Below, piece after piece: positions 23,095-34,240 of a DNA stretch of 64,000 nucleotides. The DNA is from Cycas panzhihuaensis (lineage: Eukaryota > Cycadophyta), in contig CM041465.1 in the NCBI GenBank assembly GCA_023213395.1, positions 124,565,741 to 124,629,740 on the forward strand. Reading direction: 5' to 3'. Numbering within the stretch: the stretch's first letter is position 1; each line of letters opens with the position of its first letter. A program made the translations under genes and the position numbers. Below the pieces are notes generated by a model. It saw only the letters and a list, made by a program, of their open reading frames with translations, was not told the DNA's origin and ran no database searches.

Positions 23095-24484
23095 GTCCTC
23101 ACCCCCAGGGAGGACATACCTTGATGTACTAAGAAATGGAAACTAGGAAGAACTTGAAATATACCTTATCAAGATTGGAAACAGGTATAAAATCTCAATC
23201 CTGAAAGGGGTCATAGAAAAGACTATTCAATACTAGGAGAACAACCTGGTGGGTAGGTTTTCGGGCCCAAGACCAGGGCTGGACATTATCCAAGAATGGA
23301 TTAGAAACAAGTGGCGAACTAGAAACCCAGTACAAGTTATGGCAATACTGAAGGGTTGCATCCTTTTTAGGTTCACTAATCAGGAGGATTTGATTCCTAT
23401 TCTTCTTAAATCACCATGGATGTTTGGAAGGAAGGCCATGACTTTAGAGAAGTGGCACCCAGATTTTGATTTAAGGACTCTGGTGGTTAAATAAACCCCA
23501 GTTTGGGTGTAGATGCCAGGGCTACCCTTACATTTTTGGAATGCAGAGACAGTTAAAGGGGCAGCCAGGACCATAGGGCCTTTACTTGTAATGGACTTAA
23601 CAACTAAACATAGATCCTGGCTGATGAACACAAGATTTTACGTATTGGCTAGGCTTGATAGTGAGCTCCTAGATGAGGTTGAGATAGAGTTAGATGGCCG
23701 ATCCATTATCCAAAGTTTATTCTTTGAGGTGGAGGGCTTTAGATGTGAAAAATGCAAGTGCATGGGGCATCTCCCCTTTCAATGCCCAGGGATTCCAGCA
23801 AGGATGGAGAAGCAGGAAGAAGGTAAAGAGAAAGAGAAAGGAGTAGTAGAAGGAGGTGTAGGGATCGAGGCACCTAAAGAAGCTGAGCTAATTAATGACC
23901 AAGGAATGGACGTAGAGTTGGACCACGCATTAGAATGCCCCAATGAGAATTTAAAAGATGGTGAGAATCTAGTAGATAACGTAGCCCAGGGTAAAGGTAG
24001 TAAAGAACCAGTAGAAACTATGGCAGAAAAGGGAGATTCCAGGGGAGTAGAGGATGACAAAAACACAGTTTCAGCTCAATGCGTGGTAGAGGGATTTAAA
24101 AATCAAGCGAGGGAGGTTGGTTGGACTCCTGGTGGTGGGGTATCCTCCCCCCCAGCTATAGAGCCAGCCTTGGCTCGACTGATGAAGAGTATTAACTGGG
24201 ATTTAGAGGATTATTTTTTAGAGCCCAAAGAGGGGGGTTCTCGAGAGCTGCCTCAAGCGAAGGAACAGGCAGGTGCCATAGTCAAAGGTTTAGCTGGAAC
24301 TGGGGCTAAGGACCCAGATAAGGGGGGAGGCATGACTCGTAAATGGGTCTCTAAGGGTAACTTACCAGATTCGAAGAATGCCCCAGACTATGGGATGGAG
24401 AAGAAGGTGGGAAGACCTCCTAAAAAGGCTTCCAGAGATAGGGAAACCCAAGCGCAGATTGATATGGTTTCCAGAGCACGTTAA
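23095..24484 (+). pseudogene. LINE2 ORF1: DUF4283-like protein with zinc knuckle (broken)
   Basis: From the region matching the LINE1 ORF1 start (about 23,095-23,250, frameshifted) into a frame open from 23,249. The DUF4283-like block GCILFRFTNQED...SPWMFGRKAMTLEKWHPDF is followed by two stops near 23,492 and 23,510, where LINE1 has CAA codons. It then runs open to 24,484. A complete CCHC knuckle, CEKCKCMGHLPFQC, lies at about 23,747-23,788. After it comes an acidic and charged linker, the conserved DINWDLEDY-like block (INWDLEDYF) and a basic tail GRPPKKAS. The frame ends near a G15 run that replaces the orderly stop-then-ATG junction seen in LINE1. Confidence 0.85.
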
Positions 24485-24488
24485 AGGA

Positions 24489-24503
24489 GGGGGGGGGGGG
24501 GGG
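24489..24503 (+). repeat. poly(G) run of 15
   Basis: Uninterrupted G15 between ORF1 and ORF2 of LINE2; LINE1 has about six G at the matching place. Likely expanded by slippage. Confidence 0.9.
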
Positions 24504-24563
24504 TTACAGGGCCCTACCCTTAGAAGTAGGAAGAGTTAAGGGGGGGTCTCTTCCGGGATATCC

Positions 24564-26209
24564 ATGAAAGTTTTATCCTAGAATATTAAGGGCCTTAATA
24601 CCCCATCAAAGCAACATATGGTAAAGGATTTGAGGATTAGGATTGACGTGGACTTAGTCCTCTTGCAGGAGACAAAACTAGACCAGGCGAAGGAAAGAGA
24701 GGTCTTTAGCAAGATCTAGAGAAGGGGAGAAGGGAGGGCGGTAGCAGGTTCAATGGGCTCCGGAGGGTTAGCCTCCCTTTAGAACCCAAATAGGTAGAAA
24801 GGCCATGTTGTGGGCATGCATGAGCACTTCATAACCCTAGGGTTGGTTTGTGTTCGGTCTAATAAGGAGTTTTGGATCACCAATGTTTACGCACCCACAT
24901 CAGTGGTGGGTAAGAAGAGCTTATGGGAAAGACTGGTGGAGACCCATAAGGATTGGGATGGCCCCTGGCTGGTGGCGGGGGACTTCAATACGCCCTAAAG
25001 CCTGGAAGAAAAGACAGGGGGGCAAATTGGGTGGACCAGAAGCATGTCTGACCTTAGAGAGTTTTTGCAAGTGGGAGGCCTGATGGATGTTCCACTTAGG
25101 GGAGCTAGGTTTACCTGGCCCAATAGGTGGTGAGGTCAGAACCACATCCAATGCAGATTAGATAGGATGTTAACAAATTATTAGTGGTCATGCCACTTTG
25201 AAGGAACAAAGCTAGAGGCTCTGCCGAAGTCTGGCTCAGATCACTCTCCTCTAGTTCTTGAGGGGTCCATCCTGGGTAATCACAAAAGGGCCCCATTCTA
25301 GTTTGAACTAATATGGCAAAAACACCTAAACCTTAGGGGGAGGATTGGTGAGTGGTGGGGAGTTTCGGTTCACAGAAGTGCGATGTTCAGGTTCTCTAAG
25401 AAATTAAGTTGGATCAAAAAATAAATTAAGATATGGAACAAGGAGGTATTTGGAAACATTTTTGAAGATAAAGTGGCCTTGCTATTGGAGTTAAAAGGGG
25501 TTGAGGATAAGATCCAAATAGAGGGAAGGACCTAGGACTTGGATCATTCTGAACATCTCACCACCAAGCATTTGGAAGAAGTACTAGCTAGGGAGGAAAT
25601 TCTCTGGAAATAGAAATCCAGAGAGCAATGGATTAGGGAGGGGGACAGAAACACCAAGTTCTTCCATCTGTCCACCTTGAAGCACATGGCTCATAACAAG
25701 ATCAACAAACTTCGAAGTATGAATGGGATAATGCTTGAGTCAGAGGATTAGTTTGGTGATATTGCGATGGAATATTTTAAGGAGCTATATGCAGAACTTA
25801 GCTGCTAGGATCCTGACCTAAGGGCTGGTCTTATGCAACACATTCTAAAGGTGATAAATGAGGCTCTTAATAGCAAACTGATAGAACCTCTATCCCAGGA
25901 AGAAGTAGAGAACACCTTATTCAAAATGGGTAGGGATAAGGCCCCGAGTCTGGATGGGTTCCTACCCAGTTTTTTTCAAGAATACTGGGATATTATCAAG
26001 GAGGATCTAATATCAGCGTTAAATGAGTTCTTCCTCAGGTGGACTATTCTAAAGGAGTGGCATGCCACCTTTTTGGTCTTGATTCCGAAGAAGGAGGGTA
26101 CGGAAGCGATGGAAGATTTTAGACCAATTAGCCTTTGTAACGTAAAATACAGGATTTTGGCCAAGGTCTTAGTAAATCATCTTAAGGAGATCCTCCCAGA
26201 TATTATTTC
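24564..26209 (+). pseudogene. LINE2 ORF2, 5' part: endonuclease and first half of RT (broken)
   Basis: Begins ATG at 24,564 with KVLS, stop, NIKGLN and LLQETKL (endonuclease N-terminus). It continues through WITNVYAPTS (about 24,872-24,901) and GDFNTP (about 24,978-24,996), an endonuclease catalytic-site motif. The RT N-terminal part is open from 25,833: DKAPSLDGF and EDFRPISLCNVKYRILAKVL. It stops abruptly at 26,209, where the copia B LTR begins, and is resumed at 31,544. Frequent TAG and TAA stops sit at Trp or Gln positions relative to LINE1. Confidence 0.9.
26205..26209 (+). repeat. target-site duplication of copia B (left)
   Basis: ATTTC immediately before the LTR, repeated at 31,539-31,543 immediately after the other LTR. 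Confidence 0.9.
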
Positions 26210-26852
26210 TGTTAGGTATTGTGACAACAATTATAGGCCTAAAATTGTGGCATGTTTTCAGCGCAGTTTCCCCCCCTAATCTTTCTCGAGGGGTTCCAAG
26301 AGGGGCGGGAGCCCCCCTTGGCCGAGGATCTTGAGGGTGTGGGCAGCCCTGCTAGGAGGGGGTTCGGGGGTGATAGCCCCCGACCCAGAAAATTGACCAT
26401 GTAAACCTTATTAAAGTGTAAAGAGAATCAGGGTCGTACAATGAAAATATCCTAGATTCTACAGTTGAGATTTTAGGTCTTGGTTGTCCTCTCATGTAGC
26501 CCGTTTTAGGGCTTTTCTTATTATGTTGTAATATTATACAATATACAGTGAAGAGGGCAGCGGCTGATTGTTGTTCTAGAGAGCACTCTGTATATGTGAT
26601 GTACTATTTTCTCCATTCTGTAGTAATAAAGATTGCTACCTTTCCTATGTGGATGTTTCCCTAGCACACTGCTAGGGTTTTACCACGTTATATCAGGTGC
26701 ACATGTGATGTTTGGATTTCATTGTCTTGTTACTGTATAATCTCTGGTTTTAAGAACTTGCATGTAATTTGTATATTTCATTTTTGTAACTAGTTGTAAG
26801 AAAGTAATAGATCTTGGCAGCTGTTAGAGGGTTGGACCTTCTATTCTCAACA
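26210..26852 (+). repeat. 5' LTR of copia B
   Basis: TGTTAGGTATTGTGAC to TTCTATTCTCAACA. It contains a G/C-rich stem-loop block at about 26,270-26,390, an AATAAAG polyadenylation-like signal near 26,625 and a GGGTTTTACCACGT block near 26,674, typical of plant copia LTRs around R/U5. Confidence 0.95.
26365..26382 (+). other. G/C stem-loop in copia B LTR
   Basis: CGGGGG-TGATAG-CCCCCG, a perfect 6-bp stem with a 6-nt loop. The 3' LTR copy (31,051-31,068) reads CGGGGG-CAATAG-CCCCTG, with one mismatch. Its role is unknown; RNA folding in the leader, packaging or 3'-end formation are possibilities. Confidence 0.7.
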
Positions 26853-26854
26853 AG

Positions 26855-26866
26855 TGGTATCAGAGC
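26855..26866 (+). other. primer-binding site of copia B
   Basis: TGGTATCAGAGC, exact match to the plant iMet PBS, 2 nt after the LTR end. Confidence 0.92.
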
Positions 26867-26924
26867 CACTCTTTTTCTTGCAGCGAGTTTGTGAAGGTTT
26901 TTGGTGTTAGCTTTTCTACACCAA

Positions 26925-29900
26925 ATGGCGAAACTGGTGAGTGCAAAGTTTGAGGTGGAGAAATTCAATGGCAAGAACAACTTCAAGTTGTGGAAGCTAA
27001 AAGCATACGATATTCTTGTATAGCAGGGTTTGTACAAAGCCCTTGCAAGAAAATCAAAGAAACCCATGAGAATGGATGATGATAAATGGGATGATTTAGA
27101 CGAAAAGGTACTTAGCACAATACGATTATGCTTGACAGATGAAGTTTTATTTAACATCATAGGGGAGTAGATAGTAGCAGGATTATTAACCCAGTTGGAA
27201 GGCCTGTATATGACCAAATCAATAACGAACTGAATCTACCTAAAGAGGTAACTGTACTCGTTACGGATGAAGAAAGGTACAAAGATTGCTGACAATTTAA
27301 ATATTTTCAATACTCTTATTTGTCAATTGATTAGTATTAATGTTAAAATTGAGGATGAAGATAAGGCAGTTACCCTATTATGCTCATTACCTAAATCCTG
27401 GGATAATATTATCACCTCAATCAATTTTAGCACTATAGATGAATTGGAATATGACTCTGTTGTGAGTGCTTTGCTAATGGAAGAAGTGTGGAGGATGTCT
27501 AGTCTTGAAACCTCCACATCAGAAGCCATGATAGTAAGGGGTAGAACATTTGAGAGAGGACAAAACTCCAGGGATACATCGAGATCCAAGTCAAAGAGAA
27601 AAAAGAGTAAGCTCAGGTGTTGGCATTGTAATAAGACCGGTCACCTCAAGAAGGATTGTTACAAGAGGAAGGAGTTCCAGAAAAAGGAAGATCCTGCCAA
27701 GGAGGCAAATCAGGTGGAGTCGAATGAAGGTGTGGATGATGATGTCTTGGTTGCTTATAATGTTTCTCATTATCACCATGACTAGTTATTAGATTCAGGT
27801 GCTTCGCACCACATGTGTCCACACAGGAGTTGGTTTTCATCATACCAACCTCTTGATGGTGGTGATGTGCTTATGGGAAATGAAGTTTCTTGTAAGACAG
27901 TGGGCATTGGTAGTGTCAGAATTAAGATGTTCAATGGGGTAGTCAGAACATTAACTGAGGTTAGACATGTACCTGATTTGAAAAGGAACCTGATTTCCTT
28001 GGGTGAATTAGATTCAAGTGGTTTTAAGCATACAGGTCATGAAGGAGTCCTAAAGGTATCAAAGGGTACCTTGGTTGTTATGAAAGCCTTAAAGAGAGGA
28101 AATCTTTATATTTTAGTGGGAAGTATGCGGATGTCACCAAGCGACTCTGTCAAAGATTGCAGAAGATCCTGCTCAACTATGGCATCAAAGACTTAGGCAC
28201 ATGAGTGAGAAAGGACTTAAGGTGCTGATAAACCGTAAGTTACTTTCTAACTTGCAGCTTTCAGATTTGGCTTTCTATAAACATTGTGTTTTTAGAAAAT
28301 AGTATAGACTCAAGTTTAAAGTAGGGAGTCACACTAGTAAAGGCGTTCTGGATTACACACATTCAGATGTATGGGGACTAGCCCCTAAAATATCTTGTGG
28401 AGGATCATTGTATTTTATCACATTTATAGATGATTACTCTAGGAAGGTATGGGTCTATTTTTTGAAAAGGAAATCTGAAGTTTTCAATGTGTTTAAGTAG
28501 TTCAAGGCTTTAGTTGAGAACAGTACTGGTAAGATAATTAAATATCTAAGAACTGACAATAGAGGTGAGTTCAACTCCTTGGAATTTGAGAACTATTGCA
28601 GAGAAGCTGGGATCGAAAGATACAAGACCACTAGCTATACTCCACAGTAGAATGGCATTGATGCAAATGAATAGGACACTCCTAGAAAGAGCAAGAAGCA
28701 TGCTAAGTAATGTAGGAGTGGAGCAGGGCTTGTGGGCAGAAGCTGTCCAAATATCTTGCTATTTAGTAAACAGGTCACCATCAGTTGTAATAGATTGTAA
28801 GATTCCTGAAGAGGTATGGACTGGACATCCATGTGATTAGTCAAATTTAAAAGTTTTTGGTTGTGATGCTTATGCCTAGACTGACAAAAGTAAACGTTCA
28901 AAGTTAGACCCAAAATCCAAGAGATATATCTTTGTTGGTTATGGTGATAAGGATGGTATGAAGGTATACAGGTTGTGGGATCCTACTGCCCACAAAATCA
29001 CCATTAACAGAGATGTCATATTTGATGAATCTCCCCTTGTAAAATCAGATAGTATAGAAGTTGAAATGAAATAGGAGCAACAAGATGAACATTAACAAGT
29101 TAAGTTTGAAATGCAACCATCTGTGGAATCAGAAGAGCATGAAGATCTTTCTAAAGATGAATCAGCAACAGATTCACAGGAGCATGAGGATACTCCTCTG
29201 CCAACAGTTAGAAGATCTACACGAGTCAGTCATCCACCTGACAGGTACAACCCTTCTATTTCTATTGCTTTAGTTTCTAATGATGGTGAGCCCACATGTT
29301 ATCGAGGCGATAGATGATATCCATAGAGAGAAGTGGATAAGGGCTATGCAGGAAGAGATAGATGCCTTGAAGAAAGATCATTCATGGGACTTGGTAGAAC
29401 TTCTACATGGTAGGAAGACTATTGGTTACAGGTGGGTTTTCAAAAAGAAAACAGATGTTGATGGAAAGGTTGATAAATACAGGGCATGACTGGTGCCAAA
29501 AGGCTTTACTCAGAAAGCAGGTATTGACTTTCATGAGATCTTTTCACCAGTTGTTAAACTTGTTTTAATTCGAGTGCTATTAGCATTGGTAGCTTCTCTC
29601 AATTTGGAGTTGGAGCAGTTAGATGTAAAAATAGCTTTTCTACATGGAGATTTAGATGAGGAGATATATATGGATCAACCAGAGGGGTTTGTACAAGATG
29701 GCAGGAAAAGACTTATTTATAGGCTCAGGAAATCATTGTATGGTCTGAAGCAATCACCTAGGCAGTGGTACAAGAAGTTTGATGCTTTCATGGAGAGCCA
29801 AAATTTTAAAAGAAGTGAGTATGATCATTGTGTTTACTTCAAATTTATGGACAATGGCTTATTCATTATCTTGGTGTTATATGTTGATGACATGTTGGTT

Positions 29901-30845
29901 GCAAGCAAGAGCATGGTAGAAATTAATAAGCTAAAGGCTCAATTGGCTAGGACTTTTAATATGAAGGATCTAGGAGCTGCAAAATAAGTCTTAGGCATGG
30001 AGATACACAGAGACAGGAAAAGTGGTAAGCTATGGTTATCACAGTAAAAATATGTGGAGAAGGTTCTAATCAGGTTTGGGATGGTAAATGTGAAACCAGT
30101 GAGTATCCCTTTAGTTTCCCACTTCAAGCTTTCATCTAATATGAGTCCTAGTAGTGAAGAAGAAAAGGCTTATATGTCTCGTGTGCCTTATGCCAGTGCA
30201 ATAGGAAGTTTAATGTATGCCATGGTATGTACAAGACCTAATATTTCACATGCAGTCAGTGTAGTTAGCAGGTTTATGGCAAAACCAGGAAAGGAGCATT
30301 GGGCTGCAGTGAAATGGGTGCTTCGGTATTTGAGAGGCACTAGTGATTACTCCATCACCTTTGGAGGTACAAAAAATCAGGTTTGTGGATATGTCGATTC
30401 AGATTTTACAGGAGATTTAAACAAAAGAAGGTCTACTTTAGGTTATGTTTTCACTCTTGCAAATGGTCCAGTTAGTTGGATGCCCAAATTACAGAGCACA
30501 ATTGGACTGTCAACCACAGAAGCTAAATATGTTGCTGCAGCACATGCTTGTAAAGAAGCAATCTGGTTACAGGGTCTATTGGTTGAGCTTGGAAGGAGAC
30601 AGGAAAATGTAAAGGTATTTTGTAACAGTCAAAGTGCTATTTACCTAGCCAAGAATCCAGCTTATCACAGTAGAACAAAGCATATTACTCTAAAGTACCA
30701 TTTTGTTAGACAGGTTGTGGAAGCAGGTGGAGTGGCACTTGAGAAGATTCACACTAATCAGAATTGTGCTGATATATTCACTAAACCAGTACCATTAGAG
30801 AAGTTCAAATGGTGTTTGACTTCTCTTGGCTTACAGAAAAGATGA
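26925..30845 (+). pseudogene. copia B gag-pol (Tnt1-like), broken
   Basis: ATG at 26,925 (MAKLVSAKFEVEKFNGKNNF, Gag N-terminus). A stop falls in Gag about 31 codons in, with a frameshift near 27,230. Zinc knuckle CWHCNKTGHLKKDC at 27,618-27,659. Protease LLDSGASHHM, with DSGAS at 27,792-27,806, preceded by a TAG where Trp is usual. Integrase: HSDVWG and FIDDYSRKVWVYFL, then LRTDNRGEF. The region that should carry the third acidic residue is frameshifted near 28,650. RT is open from 29,493, with catalytic YVDD at 29,880-29,891. RNase H has GYVDSDFTGD, STTEAKYVA and the ending NCADIFTKP, and is open to the stop at 30,845. It would make the particle, protease, integrase and reverse transcriptase; the breaks preclude that. 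Confidence 0.95.
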
Positions 30846-30881
30846 TGAAGGATCCAGGAAAGGTAGCAGGTAATTGTTGTC

Positions 30882-30892
30882 AAGGTGGAGAT
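30882..30892 (+). other. polypurine tract of copia B
   Basis: AAGGTGGAGAT just before the 3' LTR TGTTGGG; this resembles the AAGTGGGAGATTGTTGG junction common in Tnt1-type elements. Confidence 0.75.
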
Positions 30893-31538
30893 TGTTGGGT
30901 ATTGTGACAACAATTATAGGCCTAAAATTATGTCCTGTTTTCAGTGCGATTTCCCCCCCTAATCTTTGTCGGGGGGGTTCCAAGGGGGGCGGGAGCCCCC
31001 CTTAGTCGGAGGGTGCGGGGGGGTGGAATGCCCCCCGCTAGGAGGGGGTTCGGGGGCAATAGCCCCTGACCTAGAAAATTGACCATGTAAACCTTATTAA
31101 AGTGTAAAGAAAATCAGGGTCGTATAATGAAAATACCCTAGATTCTACAGTTGAGATTTTAGGTCTTGGATGTCCTCTCATGTAGCCTGTTTTAGGGATT
31201 TTCTTATTATGTTGTAATGTTATGGAATGTATAGTGAAGAGGGCGGCGGATGATTGTTGTTCCAGAGAGTACTCTGTATCTATGATGTACTATTTTCTCC
31301 ATTCTGTAGCAATAAAGATCACTACCTTTCCTGTGTGGATGTTTCCCTGGCACATTGTTAGGGTTTTACCACGTTATATCGGGTGGACATGTGATGTTTG
31401 GCTTTCATTATCTTGTTACTATATAATCTCTGGTTTTAAGAACTTGCATGTAATTTGTATATTTCATTTCTGTAACTAGTTGTAAGAAAGTAATAGATCT
31501 TGGTGGCTGTTAGAGGGTTGGACCTTCTATTCTCAATA
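30893..31538 (+). repeat. 3' LTR of copia B
   Basis: TGTTGGGTATTGTGAC to CTCAATA (terminal CA changed to TA), followed by the ATTTC duplication. Divergence from the 5' LTR is easy to see, concentrated in the G/C-rich block. Confidence 0.95.
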
Positions 31539-31543
31539 ATTTC

Positions 31544-34107
31544 TCCAAATCAAGATGGATTTGTCAAGGGTAGACAAATCACGTATGGTATTATTACTGT
31601 CCATGAAACTCTACATTTGACTCTGCATCAGAAGGAAGCATGTATGATAATCAAAACAGATATGTCCAAGGCCTATGATAGGGTAACTTAGGACTGTCTA
31701 TTGGATTGCCTAGAGGCGTTTGGTTTTAGGGAGGTCTGGAGGGACTGGATGAAATGCTGTATATCTAGGGTTTCATTTTTGGTGATTATAAATGGATGGT
31801 CGATATCTTTCTTTTCTAGATCCAGGGGTTTAAGATAAGACGATCCCCTTTCTCCCTTCCTTTTTATCATCATGGTTGAATTGTTAAGGAGGGCCACAAT
31901 GGAATCCCAGAGGTTAGAATGGATAACTGGTCTGAAGGCAATGTCCAATTTGGATAATATTATTCATCACCAGTTTGTGGATGATAATATCTTTCTGTGC
32001 AAGGCTTCCTTGGATGAGGCTAGGGCCTTAAAAGTTGGGCTTCAGGCATATGAATGGGCTACAAATCAAAGAATAAACCTAGATAAAAGCTCTGTCTTCT
32101 TCATTAATACAACGGAAAGGCAGCAGAGATGGATCAGCAGGGCTCTAGAAATTTCTAGAAGACCCCTTCCAGCTTCATACTTGGGCATGCCCCTTTTTGT
32201 GGGGCAGATGCGGAAGAACTTGTGGGACCCCGTAGTGAGTAGATTCAATAGGAAGCTGGTGATATGGAAAGGGGCTCTCCTTAGCTAGGCTGGGAAAATC
32301 TAGCTAGTGGTGGCCTCTCTTCAGAGCATTCCAGTTTACCAAATGTCTGTTTTCAAGATGCCGGGCATGGTTATTTCTACATTAGAGGGCATTATGAAGA
32401 GATTTCTTTGGTCTAGGGCCCAGGATAAAAAATGATTTTATTTAGTGTCATGGGAGAAGGTTTATAAGCCTAAGCGGGCTAGAGGCCTAAATGTTAGAAG
32501 ATTAGGCCTTTTTAATGCTGCTCTTTTGGCCAAGTTGGTGTGGAGACTTTCCAAAGAAACTAACTCAGTCTGGGGGAGTATTATGTCAAGGAAATACCTA
32601 AGGAATAAACATTTCCTGATGGAGGACGAGTCTTGCCTCGAGGATTCCCCTATTTGGAGAGCTATTCGTTCTTTCCAAACCTTTCTGCGGGATAAAATGT
32701 GATGGAAATTGGGGGATGGGAAAAGCATAAGGTTTTGGGAAGATAAATGGTGTGGTCCATATAAATTAGAGGAGTTGCCAAATATGGACAACATGAAGGT
32801 TGTATGCGAGAACAACTTTGGGTCTCTTATCAAGCATCACTCGGTGGGACAAGATAAGGATAGGCAATGGAGATCTTTTGAGGACTTACAAGGCTTAGAG
32901 GAGGAATGTCAGAAAGTGAAGGGGATTCTAGATAATCAGTACATTCCGAAGTGGATTTCTCCTGGCACCCTGGTCTAGCCCCTCTTGTCAAAGGGATCTT
33001 ATACGGTCAAGGATGGGTATAATCTATTGATGAATAGGGAGGGATGGGCTAAGAATGACCTGTTGGCTGGGGTTTGGAAGTTGGGGCTCCTTCTGAAGAT
33101 AACTGTTTTTTGGTGGTTATGCCTTCAAAATAAAATCCTCACAATGGATAATCTTATGAAGCAGGGTATCCAGGTGGTGAATAGGTGTGTTCTATGTAAG
33201 GTAGATGTAGAGAACCTGGATCACCTTGGTATTCACTACCCCTATTCTAAAGGTATCAGGGATGAAATCTGGTCCAAGATGGGTGTAGTTTAGGTCTCAT
33301 AAAAAACCTTAAAAGACTAGTGGATTACTTGGGATTCTCCTTTCAAGAGTAAATCACTCGCTAATATCTAGAAGATGATTATCCTGGTAGGTATTTGGAA
33401 TATCTGGAAAGAACGTAACAGGAGAATTTTTGAAGGAAAGGAGATGGATTGGGGGATGCTGGTAGCCAAGATCAGGAAGGGTATTTCATAAATGATGGTC
33501 CCTCCAAAGGAAGATAGGATCCGCGAAGGGGAAGTAGGTATTTTGGAGGATTAGGGAATAGGCATTCTGAAGCACGGTAGGGTGGGAAGGAGAGCAATTA
33601 AATGGATCCCCCCTGATATCAACTGGGAAAAAAATTAACTTTGATGGTGTTTCCAAAGGTAATCCAGGAGAGGCGGGAGGGGGAGGCCTCTGTAGGGATC
33701 ATATGGGGAATCTGAATTAGGCCTTCACGGAATACCTAGGTAGCTAAACAAACCAAAAAGCAGAGGTGCGGGCCATGCAAAAAGCGATAGCTCTAATGGA
33801 CGAGGAGGGTGCTCAGAAGGTTTCCATTGAAGGCGATTCTATATATGTGATAAGGTGTTTAAAGGGGGAAGTGGATCTAGGTTGGAATAACATAGATATT
33901 TTTAGAGATGTCTAAGAGGTCCTAAGTTCTAAAATGGGTGTAAAGATTTAACACACCTACATGGAAGGGAATTCGGTGGCAGACTGGCTGGCAAATTGGG
34001 CAGTAACAAATAAAAGAATAATGGTCTAGAAGGAGGACTACACGGAAGAGCTGCTGAGACTGGTAAGGATTGATGCACATAGTGGGGAGGCTGACAGGAG
34101 AGGCTGA
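31544..34107 (+). pseudogene. LINE2 ORF2, 3' part: RT end, zf-RVT, RNase H (broken)
   Basis: Resumes the interrupted RT with PNQDGFVKGRQI at about 31,545-31,580, IIKTDMSKAYDRV at about 31,650-31,690, and FVDD at 31,974-31,985. Thumb-like and YLGMPLF segments follow to about 32,280. zf-RVT: KITVFWWLCLQNK then CVLCKVDVENLDHLGIHYP (about 33,187-33,243), with a last Cys replaced by Tyr. RNase H: NFDGVSKGNPG with its first Asp at 33,643-33,645, then SIEGDSIYVIRCL and EGNSVADWL near 33,965-33,990. RNase H at this place is known in a subset of plant L1 elements. Multiple TAG/TAA stops prevent translation. Confidence 0.9.
32985..33293 (+). other. zf-RVT zinc region within LINE2 ORF2
   Basis: Open 102-codon stretch with WLCLQNK, a CxxC pair and a later His/His group, the pattern of the zinc-binding region after plant LINE RT domains. 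Part of the pseudogene above, listed because it is the longest open piece of the 3' half of LINE2. Confidence 0.7.
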
Positions 34108-34240
34108 GAGGATTCATCATAACATGGGCTAGACCATGGGCTTATCATGGTCATTTTTCATGAGCTGTTGGGCTTTGATGTACAAGGTTTGGGGACCTAG
34201 TTAAAACCCCTTCAATATTATTTTACCATATAAAAAAAAA

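Larger units (their letters stand above)
26210..31538 (+). mobile_element. copia B, nested in LINE2 RT
   Basis: A 5.3-kb Tnt1-like copia element with LTRs of 643 and 646 bp, a perfect 5-bp target-site duplication (ATTTC), PBS TGGTATCAGAGC (exact iMet match) at 26,855-26,866, and a gag-pol frame with domains in order gag, protease, integrase, RT, RNase H. It splits the LINE2 RT domain. The exact PBS and the long open 3' pol frames make it the best preserved copia in the window, but several stops and frameshifts still block a full polyprotein. It must be younger than LINE2, which is younger than copia A. Confidence 0.96.
22335..34240 (+). mobile_element. LINE2: plant L1-type LINE, split by copia B
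   Basis: Same family as LINE1, opposite strand. Order: 5' UTR (about 22,335-23,110), ORF1, ORF2 start at 24,564, RT interrupted at 26,209, RT resumed at 31,544, zf-RVT, RNase H, and a 3' UTR ending TTTTACCATAT plus poly(A) at 34,232-34,240. The 3' end is firm. The 5' end is inferred from weak similarity of GTTGACAGAGTGTAAGG to the LINE1 5' end and from a candidate short duplication AGCTAG (22,329-22,334 and 34,241-34,246), so it may be off by tens of bases. Without copia B the LINE is about 6.57 kb, close to LINE1. It has far more stops and frameshifts than LINE1, so it is older. Confidence 0.88.
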
